DNA from: Leguminivora glycinivorella
Lineage: Eukaryota > Arthropoda > Insecta > Lepidoptera > Tortricidae
Assembly: GCF_023078275.1 (NCBI RefSeq)
Contig: NC_062973.1
Coordinates: 21,012,956 to 21,076,955 of the forward strand
Length of the DNA: 64,000 nt
Direction: 5' to 3'
Shown: positions 42,501-54,500 of the stretch, in pieces
How the letters are laid out: the number at the start of each line of letters is the position of its first letter
How positions within the stretch are numbered: the first letter of the stretch is position 1
Program-made: the position numbers and the translations under genes
Notes under the pieces: model-generated
Told to the model about the DNA's origin: nothing
The model's database searches: none
The model's input: the letters and a program-made list of their open reading frames with translations, nothing else

Positions 42501-45500
42501 TTAAAAAATAACTAACAAAACTATACTCTTCACATATAATAAATCTTAATCAGCATGTTATACGCTTTCAATCGACACCTCATTTTTCAAAATTGGATAA
42601 GGGGTTCTAGACAAATTGGCAAAAAATTGAAACCCGGGACCGCGATCTTTGTGACGTCATAGTTAACCCCCCCACAGTCTGAGAAAGTGACAAGTCATTA
42701 TTACGTACTCAGTAAAGTCTACCGATCACAACGATACCACTTGTCAGCAGTATACTCTCCAGTCACATCAACTTCAAAACTAGACGACTTTTTTCAATTC
42801 CGCCGCCTTACTAGTGGCCAAAGTTAAAATATTACACACATTTTTAATCGAAAATACATAACACTGATTCAAACTTTCACGATTTTACACATATTTAAAA
42901 TTGCAAACGGGACTTAATCGCGTAGTTACTATGTTTTAAACACTAACCTCCGACGTTTCAAGGACGGCATTGTCCCCGTGGTCCACGGGGACAATGCCGT
43001 CCTTGAAACGTCGGAGGTTAGTGTTTAAAACATAATGTTTAAAACATAGTAAATACGCGATTAAGTCCCGAAAATACATAGCCACCATACAGTTTTAATA
43101 CCCAAAATCTATAAAAATAGGTTTCTTATGTCAAATACTACAGGAAACAATCATTTCTTGTGCCAAATTCGATAAGAGTCTAGTAGCCTATTGTTCAACA
43201 TTGCAGTTCTACTTGGAGTCGACGTGGGCGATGCAAGTGTCGTATTACAACCTCAGCCGCGCCGTGTGGGAGCCGCTGATAGAACCTGTCGAAGTACTTA
43301 AAGACTACTCCTACAAACATGTGCCTTGGGAACTGAAGATGGAGGTGAGTTTACAAAACGCAGTAAGTCTATCGTGCTAGTAGAACCATTACCAACTGAG
43401 CGTCAGGGCATTAATAGTACATTGTGCAACAAGGGGAGGAAGTTGAATATTACTAACGAGAGCAAGTTAAATCGCGACGGCTTGCCGGAGCGATTTAAAG
43501 ACTCGAGTTAGTAATACTCATACTCCCCGAGTTACACACAATGTTTTTCATCCACACTCGCAATGTAAGAAATATGTAAATAGATGTAAAAAAAGTTAAG
43601 TATGTTACAAGAAATTTCATTATTCCCTTGGGAGAACGATTTTTCTATAACTCACGCTCCGCCTGCGTGCAATAGCACATTTAAAGTGCGGGTGTGATTA
43701 AGACTCTCACTCGCACTTGTGGGCTTATGGCGAGCATTAGAGGGGCCATTTTTTTTTTCAAAGTTGTCCACCCCACTTTTTTTGTAACATGGGTATTTTT
43801 TACGCGATTCATACTTAGAATCGTGAGGTCTTTCCATCCAGATAGGAGAAAAAAAATGTCCCAAGATTTCCATACATTTTTCAGACCTTCCGTTCCGTTA
43901 CCGCCATACAAAATGTATGAAAAAATGGTAATGGAATGGGAAAAAAACCTTGGGACAGTTTTTTTCTCCTATTAGGATTGAAAGAGCTCGCGATTCTGAG
44001 TGGAAACCACATAAAAATTTCCAAATCCAAAAAAAAAGTGGGGTGTACAACTTTGAAAAAAAAATAGCCGAGAGTACGTGCATAGAAAGAGCGCGCCTTA
44101 TTTCAGTTTATAGTTAAATAATAGTAGTGTGTCTACTAAAAAATACAAATTAAAATATTTCCTATGAAATAATTTAATTTGGTCTTAGAGTGAATATGGT
44201 GGCGCCATCTCTCTTCGCTAACTCGTAATCACATGGTTTGATTCAGTTAGGAGGTCGAACTAGTTCCGGTTCTACCTCAGAGATGGCAGGGGGCGCCTTA
44301 GCCTTCGGTAATTGTGTCATATACTTGAAAATTTCGACCCTTGCCGCCGTGACCGGTTGGCCGAGTGGTTTGAGGCATCCGTGGCTATAACGGAGTACGC
44401 TGGTTCGAATCCAGCATCGGACACTTGGAGGCCTTGGTCATTTTTTCTTTGTATATGACATTTATTTCAGTTTATAGTTAAATAATAGTAGTGTGTCTAC
44501 TAAAAAATACAAATTAAAATATTTCCTATGAAATAATTTAATTTGGTCTTAGAGTGATGTTAATCGTACTGTACGAAGCGTACTTATTACAGTGAATCGT
44601 ATGAGATTACATTTCATATGCGGACTTGTTTTATTTTACAATGTAACCTCGTAGCTCCGTTTTATTAGCTTATTACTATACTATGACAAGGTACGAATAC
44701 CTTTTTTTATGGGATAGGAGGCAAACGAGGAGACAGGTCGCCTGATGGTAAACGATCACTGCCGCCCATGGACACCCGAAACACCAGAAGTTAAATTCCG
44801 ATAAACTCATTGGTGCGAGCCGGGGTTCGAACCCGCGACCTCCGGAACGAAAGTCGCACGTACTTACCGCTAGGCTACCAGCGCTGAAAATGTATACTGT
44901 ATATAGAACCAAAGACATAATAACTCCGTATAGACAGATAGTTTAAGAAAAAAACGTACCTCAGTACCATACAGAAAAAAGTACGGCGGCCTAGATGGCA
45001 TTATACCTTTGGGGTACGCTCAGCTAGATGGCTCTAATATTAATATTTGACATTTTAACACATATTGTGCTAAGAATATGGACCAAATTGTCAAAACTGA
45101 GGTTCCAAAGTTTTAAGCCTGTGTCAAGAGATGGCAGTCTATGCACTGTGATTACACATTTTACTTCGACAGTAACTCTCTATAATACTCGATCCTCTTT
45201 GATAGAACATACACACATATTGTTTTTCTCCACTTACAGGTTGTCATGCGTCCAGCTTTAGAACAGAGCGTCATAGATTTGACTGACGAAGCGGCCAACG
45301 TGGCCCTCATAGCGCACCGGCAAGCCAACAAGACTGTCACCATCTCCAGCCAGGAAACACTCGAGATTACTGTCACTAGGAGCGGCGTGGAGGTAAAGTA
45401 TTACAAATATACACAAAGGGCTAGAGCACACGAAACTGCTCATGAACGTTTTTTTTTTATATATACGACGTGTTTCCGGTATCACTCAAAACCTCAGACA

Positions 45501-48500
45501 CCCCAACAGATTTTTATTTTTTTAAACTCATCTAGAGTATTCATCTTTTAATCTGATGCTTACTTTTTTTTTAAATTGAATTTTTAGATTCCTGTACAGC
45601 TCTACTTGACTTTTAGCTCTACACTCAATAAAATAATTGCTAACTACCATCATAAACCATAAAACTATTTATTTGTGTACGTTACTGCAACGACATAAGG
45701 TTTACCAATAGACAGCTAAGATTTCATTGTAAAACACTTTAAAGCTTTGTCACAGTAAACTTCAAATTGGACAGGTAATCGCAGTAAGCAAATTTAAACC
45801 AAATATTCAGAATGACAAGGTTGTAATTAGGTACAAGTTCAGTTTGTTATGACTTATGATAAACATTAAGATTAAACTGACAAACAACGTCAAACTCGTA
45901 GCGGAAAAAATAATCGCCCAAGTAACCAGTCAGTATTAATACCCCTAACCCCTAAATACTGAAAAAGGTAAACAACCTCTAGCAATGCGATATACACAAT
46001 GTTGTATTACGAATACAATAGAATAGGCACGTAAAAAATAACTAATTTAAATAAAAATATTACCCCCATCAAGATATAGCTCAATCGATTCTACTCTCGA
46101 TTCTGAACAAACGGTTTTCAGGTTTTTAGTGTTAAGTGAAACACGGTGTATAAATGGGCTTACTCTTGGCCACAGACTAGCCAAAGGCAAAGACGTGGCC
46201 TACGATGGAGTGAACTCGCCCAGAAGATGCCTGTTCACTTTTGATTTGAAGGTTGCCGGGTTATATGAACTCGGAAATATAGCCGCCGGCAAGGAATTCC
46301 ACTCCTTGACAGTGCGCATAAGAAAAAAAGAAGCAAAGCGCTTCGTGCGTTGCCACTCAAGTTAATAAATAAATAAATTGTGATATTGCAGTGACACGTT
46401 GCTAGCATACAAGGCCACACTTCGGACACTGGCGATCAAATATATGAAAACCGGCCAAGAGTGTGTCGGGCCACGCTCAGTGTAGGGTTCCGTAGTTTTC
46501 AGTATTTTTCTCAAAAACTCCTGAACCTATCAAGTTCAAAACAATTTTCCTAGGAAGTCCTTATAAAGTTTTACTTTTGTGATTTTTTTCATATTTTTTA
46601 AACATATGGTTCAAAAGTTAGAGGGGGGGGGGGGACGCACTTTTTTTTCCTTTAAGAGCGATTATTTCCGAAAATATTAATATTATCAAAAAACGATCTT
46701 AGTAAACCCGTATTCATTTTTAAATACCTATCCAACAATATATCACATGTTGGGGTTGGAATGAAAAAAAATATCAGCCCCCACTTTACATGTAGGGGGG
46801 GTACCCTAATAAAACATTTTTTTCCATTTTTTATTTTTGCACTTTGTTGGCGTAATTGATATACATACTGGTACCAAATTTCAGCTTTCTAGTGCTAACG
46901 GTTACTGAGATTATCCGCGGACGGACGGACGGACGGACGGACGGACAGACAGACATGGCGAAACTATAAGGGTTCCTAGTTGACTACGGAACCCTAAAAA
47001 GGCGCGTTCCTAGCACACAGTCTAAGCTCGTGTAGGTGAACGCGTACTATGCTTGTATGAGTGAAATATGACAGATCGACTGTTCGCGTTTTTGGCAGGC
47101 GTTAACTGTGAGGAAACCGAGTGGGGGTGGCAGTGGCACTTTCAGCGGGGAGCGGGAGTGGCCGTACTGTACGATAGTACTCTTTATTATACTGTGACAA
47201 GGCGGTAACCACCTCCAGACAGGAAACACTAGAAATTACTGTCACTAAGAGCGGCAAAGTGTCACCAAGCCTAATTATCAACAATATATTTATTGCGTGC
47301 CTGTGTGATGATGGGTTAAGAATTTCACCACCCCCTTTCTTCCCGTGGGTGTCGTAGAAGGCGACTATGGGATATGGGTTAAATTGTGGCGTAGGCGAGA
47401 GGCTGGCAACCTGTCACTGCAATGTCACAGTTTCGTTTTCTTTCAACCCCTTATTTGCCAAGAGTGGCACTGAAGCTTTAGTAGTTTCATGTGTTCTGCC
47501 TACCCCTTTATGGGATACAGGCGTGATTGTATGTGTATGTGTATATTTATTGCGTAAAATGAATATGAATTCATTAGGTCTTTATTAAGCACCGGCTAGA
47601 CAACTCACTTTTAAGAGAGGACACTTTACACCCATTTTTAGTGGCACCATCAATGTTAAATACAACGACGAACTATAATAACGATTACCCTAAAGAAATA
47701 AAATTAAACTTCACACTGTCCCTGCGAAAGTTAATCAGCTAGATCTCACTCCTATGAGCTCAAATAAGGTACTACTAGCGCCATCTATTTTCAACGATAT
47801 GAACTAATTACGAAAACAGTGTAATGACAAAATCGGATTTACTATTTTATTACTACTTATAGGAGTGGAATGGAGGTAAAACAGAACATTAATAACATTA
47901 ATGTTTATTGAGTCAATCGGCATTTTCAGAATTTGGGATCCCCCAATTAGCGTAAGTTGTTAACAACAATTAACTCGCTGTCAGTTTTGTTACAATAATT
48001 AAGCATGAAATTTCGATAAAAATATTGTTTTTGTGTTAAGTACATAAACCTTAAGCATTAATCTACATTCAGAATGTGAAAAAAGTAAATTTTTAGACAG
48101 ATTTTTTGCTTAATTTTTTGTCGTCACAAAACTGACAGCCAGTTAATTTTTGTTAACAAGTTACGCTGATTGGGGGGGTCCCAAATTCAAAAATGCCCTA
48201 ACACAAACATGAAGAACATGATTGTGAACAATGTCATGTAATAATGTAAGGGTAGGTACTACTAGCGCCATCTAGTTCAGTTGTCGGAACTAAACTATAT
48301 CAGGCAGGCAAGCATAGTCGCGCGACCATACTTGCCTGCTAGAAGGTTATGGCTCCAGCAACAGATGCTGCAACAATGGTTCGACTTTTTATACTCAAAA
48401 CAAAAAACAAACAGAACATGAAGATTAAGAGGAATGTTACTGGCAATTTAAAAAGTATAATTCTTTTTTTTAGGTGCTGACTCTTCTTGGCAACTCATTC

Positions 48501-51500
48501 TCGGCAGCTATTGCTGACACCGCAGACCAAAGTGGAAGTGTTTTGGCGAGACTGCACGAAGAAAATGTAAGAACACTATTATCATAATCTGCCTTCTACC
48601 ATGGATTACCCATGGAAGGTATGGCGCGCACAAATTTGCCGTTTATGACGATTTATGAAAAGATGTACTACTTAGCTGCTACAGAGCAAAAAGTAGCCGG
48701 TTATGGTAATAAAAATGATCTTTAATCGTGCTAGTTACAAAATTAACTTTAACATTACTAAATACGTTACTTGTAACTATTATGATTAATTTATTGACTA
48801 GATTCATATGTAAAGTACCTCGGGCGACCAGAGGGCTGGCCAGTATTTTATTCAACAAATTTGTATCACTATACCAATAGACGGAATATAGTATCAATTG
48901 TCCTTCGAGTCGCCGGCAACCCGAACCTTCCTTCGAACTTGTACATTCCTTTTTGCTGTGTACTTAACACAGCAAAAGGGAGTGTACAAGTTTCTAATGG
49001 GTTGGCATCGCGCATGTGACCTTGAGTTGCAGGCATCCATAGGTTACGGTGACCGCTTTCCATCAGGCGGACCGTATGCTTGTTTGCCACGGACGTAGTA
49101 TTAAAAAATACATTATACAGAGGGGAAATGCGGCCAGTATTCTGGGTACCTTGCCTACAGATGGCGATTTAGTATTTAGCATACATTTTTTTATTTGTAG
49201 GTTACGTATTTAAAGCTCGGCCACACATGCGCGTTTTGAGAGCGTAGGCGGAGCGTTAGCGAAGCGCATTGATAGCGGTGCGCCGGACGAACGCTGGCGT
49301 TGCGCCCAGCGGACGCCGGCGGGAACTAACGAGCACGGATTGCGAGCGGAACGCCAGCGTTCGTCCGGCGCACCGCTATCATTGCGCTCCGCTAACGCTA
49401 CGCTATCAAAACGCTTTATGTGTGGCGGAGGCTTTAGTTTTGAGTAGTTTTATGTAGTAGTATATTAGTTTGTTTTGTTTACTTTGATATGTAGGTATCT
49501 GGATCGATCTGTTTGTCTTTTCTGCTACTTTGAAGAGCACAGTTTATTGACTAATTTATATAATTGTAGAACACAAAATCGGAATATTACGGCGCGCCGT
49601 ACGTGCTGCATAACTGCACCGGGTTAACGGCCAAGTTGCTGTTAGAAGACAACCACGACTTCACCGTGTTCCTTGCGGACGGCAAGAAACAGTCTGATTA
49701 CAGGTAAGAATGAAACATTTAAATACTATACAACTGATGTACCGGAAGCAAATCAATTTAGTTTAAAAAATCGCGATCAAACATCAAGGACAAGATTTCT
49801 TAACGGTTAAAAACTTATTTAAAAATATTTTAAGCGGGTTACTCACGTATTAAGTCGATATAGCGTTCGACATGTTTCGGCTCAATTTCGAGAGCCTTTC
49901 TCAAGCAGTGTAAACGCACCCTTAACAAGTGACGTAATAAGTGTTGTGTGCAATCCTGCTTTTGACAAAAGTAACATAGTGGGTAGCTCCGATCTCGCCA
50001 CGGTGACGTCGCCCGCGCCGCCGACCCCCCCTGCGCCTGTCCTCAGCAGCCGCGCGCACCGAGCAAGCGCCCGCAGTATGCGTCGCGCTCTCGACATGTA
50101 AAGGCGGGGTGTCGCTACTCTTGAGAAAGGCTCTCGAAATTGAGCCGAAACATGTCGAACGCTATATCGACTTAATACGTGAGTAACCCGCTTAAAATAT
50201 TTTTAAATATGTATGAGTCTCACGGGAGTTTTATGGTTAAAAACTTATCTAAAACTTTGTATATCGTATCGTTGTTCATAACTAGCTTTTGCCCGCATCT
50301 TCGCTCGCGTTAGAAAGAGACAAAAAGTAGCCTATGTCACTCTCCATCCCTTCAACTATCTCCACCTAAAAAAATCACGTCAATTGGTCGCTCCGTTTTG
50401 TCGTGAAAGACGGACAAACAAACAGACACACACACTTTCCCATTTATAATATTAGTATGGATTCATACATAATGTGTATGTCACTTTCCATATCTAAAGC
50501 ATAAGGACCTGCTTTAAGTGTAATAAGGTCCTTTCAGATAAAGTAGCCCTTTTTGCATATGAAGAAAAAGGACTATTAAGACACCGGACTCTACTTATTA
50601 TCAAAATATCACAGGGCCAGTTGCATTATAACCAGAGTTAACAGACACATCAACGATACTCAGCAGAATGGAAATTCCCGCACGAAAAATTTAGCGGATT
50701 TGGTAGCAGAAGGTTTGGTTTCAACCGACTCTCAATTGATCTCATGTTTACAGGGAGGTGGTGTTTGAAACCGGCGCCTCCGTCCCGTTGAAGTTGAAAC
50801 GAGGCGGACTCCATGTCATGAAGCTCAATGAGCCGCCGCCACCGTTATCGCTTAGCGTTAAGGTAACAAATTCAGAGTAACTCTCTATTGCACGAATAAA
50901 TCATTGTTCCTTTGAATCATTACCATAGTTTATCCTGATTGACTCTTACCTTAGGTATTTTGTCACATATTAGCATTTACATATGTAGTCGTTAGCCCTT
51001 TCTTTATCTATTTAATACACACTAACACTTTTAATACACAATAGACATAAAATTGATCCGGACGCAGGTCGTTCCGGTAACTGAGCCAAATAACCCCTTG
51101 AATGTCTATAGTCTATGTAAATTTTCTGTCATATCAGACTTTAAAAAACGTGGTATCCTCTTACGACTAAAGAACAATAAATAGCTGATATTTTCGTTTT
51201 GCTTAAGACAAGCGTTACGACCTTATCAAAATACATACATTTTCAGATAGTGGAACTAGAAGAGCAAGTACAAGTCCCAGTGGAGCGAGCGGACAAACGT
51301 TACTTCCCATTAGGCCGCCAACAACCCGGCTCCATCGACCGCACCGCGCCGCACGTGTTCCTGCACGAGTCGCGAGGGCTCATCTCTGATGTCGTCATGC
51401 AGGAGGCCGCCCTTCATATCTACCTAAGGAGCGTCGTCCAAGTGAGTAGTTACAACATTCGCCGCTAGATGTCGCTGTACTCCCCGCGTCCGATTCGTAC

Positions 51501-54500
51501 ATCGCGGTGTTAAGATTTTTCCACGAATGATGACCCCTCCGCTCTAACATTATGAAATCATACTTACCTGGCATAGGGGACACCGTGATCAAAAAGGCGG
51601 TTCCCCCAGGGCGAGACCCTTCCATTGCACTGCGGTTGGGTTGACCCTTGCGATTATCCCTAATGTGGATAACTCGGATGCGTAATTTTTGGTAGTGGGG
51701 ACTGCGTACGCGCTGTCCCCCCCCTTTAAACTGGTAAAGTAGGTATATTAAGCATTGGGTATGTGCAATCATTTGGTCATGAGTCATGACCATAAGTTCG
51801 TGTCCATATTTTGTATGCCTTTCTCTTGATCACTTAAATGTGACGCTTTTAAGCAAAATGTATCAACCTTTCTCAGAGAGTCTTTGAAAATCATGAATGT
51901 GATTGGCTGATTGCTTTAGATTCTAAAACTAGTTAGCCAATGAGATGGGGACAAGTAGGTATTTTTTACGTTTTTTACGGTGTCATGAATTCTGTTTTAT
52001 AACAATTTTCAATAAATCGCTTATATAGTACATACCCACGAATAATAGTTATTTGTTATACAAGGGGGCAAAGTTGTATTTTAACGCAGAGTGTGGAATT
52101 GAAAAACGAGCAAGTGAAAAGATTCTATAGTTGAACCACGAGCGAAGCGAGTGGTTCGAGAATAGAATCCCGAACTTGCGAGTTTTTTAACACACGAGAA
52201 GTAAAATACATTTGCACCCGAGTGTAACACAAAACTTTTCCCCTCACTAAAGCGAGGAAACTACAACGCAAAAAATGCATTTATCACTGCTTCCAGTAGT
52301 TCCACAGGTGGTAAATCATCTTCATTACTAGATTCACCTACTTTTATCAATTTTAAAGCAGTTAATTTGACTTAATTCAAGATCGAATTACTTTACCCAC
52401 TAGTGGATAAAATGCGTTTTTACCCGCTGGTATTAAAGGACAAAACACGTGTTTCCGAGCTAGTGAAGGGAAAAATGTGTTTTTATCATGTTCAAAACGA
52501 ATGCGTCTCCCACAGGTGACAAACAACCTGTCAGTCAGCGTGTCAGTATACTACATGACGCTGAGCGGCAACGAGGTTCGCTTACTCGGCGAAGTGAAGT
52601 CTGGCGCCACTTTACGGCTGCCTCTGCAAGCTGTGCACACACCTACAGCCGAGATATTCTTCTCTGTTGAAGGTAGGATTCTAGTCCGCTATACTCGTCA
52701 CAATATTGAGTGGCGACTGACGTTATAATGCTATCCCTTTTTTTATCATTGGGTCTCTAAGTCTCTATTGACATGCGTGAGGTAGCAATATGACGGACGG
52801 ACCAGTTGCCAGTTAATATTGCGGCGAGTATAGTCTATGCCACGTTGAAAATTTATTTTCAGAGGACGTGTGACGTCTCACCTAAGGCAGTAAAGTCAGT
52901 AATCTTCCACTTTGAAATTTATTCCAACAGCAGACGATTTTGCTTACTAAAATAGTTGACCTTTGTAAATCTAATCGCGACTAAATAAAATTCGGCATTA
53001 TATGTTGCTGATTATAAATTCAGTAAAAGTATTTGAAGATTTACTTTCACAATCATGTAGGTAATGAATGTTGTATTTGAAGGAGTCTTCACAGATAGTT
53101 TTCAAAAAATGAAATGAAATGAAATCTTTTTGTGTAGCCCGCATAAATCCAGATGGTGAATTGCATGGTAACTATCGTGGGCGTAACGATTCTTTAAATA
53201 AACATTATGTATAGTTTTGATAATTTGATTGCAGTTGCATTCATTGCTGCCACTCAGTGCTGCACATAAGTGATGTATAATTTATTTCCGATCAAATTAA
53301 TTTTCTTTTGTCAATTTGATTTCGGCCCATTAGGTAGAATATTTTTTGAAGCGCTTTGGTAGCCGCTATGTTTTAAAAGTTAGTTAGTTTAAAAGTATTC
53401 TGCCGATGTATTAATACGTTTACGTTGCTCTAATTTAGTAATCCATTGGCTTCCGTCTCGAAACAATATTTTTCTATGTAATTTAGGCATATTGAGACAA
53501 TGCGCGAGTTCACATGGGGCTTTATATATTACACTTTAAGTTTTCGCGTTTTGTACACATTTTTTAAAGACACACACCCACCTTTTATCGCGTTCGACCC
53601 GTGTGTGTCTTTAAAAAATGCTTCATAATTATTATTATGTTAACATTATTTGACTGATTGTCATATCAAATGTTATCTAATTAATCTGTAATGTTTACAT
53701 AATATCTCGCAACGTATCTTGGCCTTATATAGGGTCACTACATAATTCTAATTTGCGCTTTTTACTTATTCGTTATTGACCTAAGTTGGTTTCATCTACA
53801 TAGTCGTCCCATTGCAGGTTTCACCGTATCCGTCTCACCGTTCATATGGCGTGAGCTGCAGCAGGAAGTTAGGATAGCGAAACTGCTGCAATGCGACTCC
53901 AAGGATAAGACTAGTGGCGAAAAGTTCTATCTCAACGTAAGTCTCAAGATAGATCGAGATTTATTTAGTTAGAACGAGTGCATAGTTAATACTTTTACAT
54001 TCATTGAGACTATAAAACTAAAACTCTTCCTGTTGTTGTAATAATTAAGCAACAATTTTTTTTATCCTTCTTAGTATTTAACTTCTAATTTTAACTATAA
54101 AACTACCGTGAGACTCAAACATATTTTAAAATATTTTAAGCGGGTTACTCACGTGTTAAGTCGATATAACGTTCGACATGTTTCGATCTTTCTCAAGAGT
54201 AAAATAGAGAGTAATGGATCGAAACATGTCGAACGTTATATCGATTTAACACGTGAGCAACCGGCTTAAAATATTTTTAAATATATTTAACTTCTAACTT
54301 TGAAGTATTTCTTTACGAGAGAATTCTTCGTTCTATGTATCTTTGTGCTTAGTACATGCCATCTTTCAGGCAATCGGCACGATGGAACAAGTGTTCTTGG
54401 AGAACACCAACCGCCACACATTCGCGTCGTCTTGCTACGACATAGTCCTAAAGCCCGCAGTGAAGATGCAAAACTGCCTGCCAGTGGATATCGTAGTATC

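Noticed and set aside
44352..44424. A functional tRNA gene
   Set aside because: The base before the anticodon is G rather than T, and the acceptor stem is imperfect. Kept only as a tRNA-like sequence.
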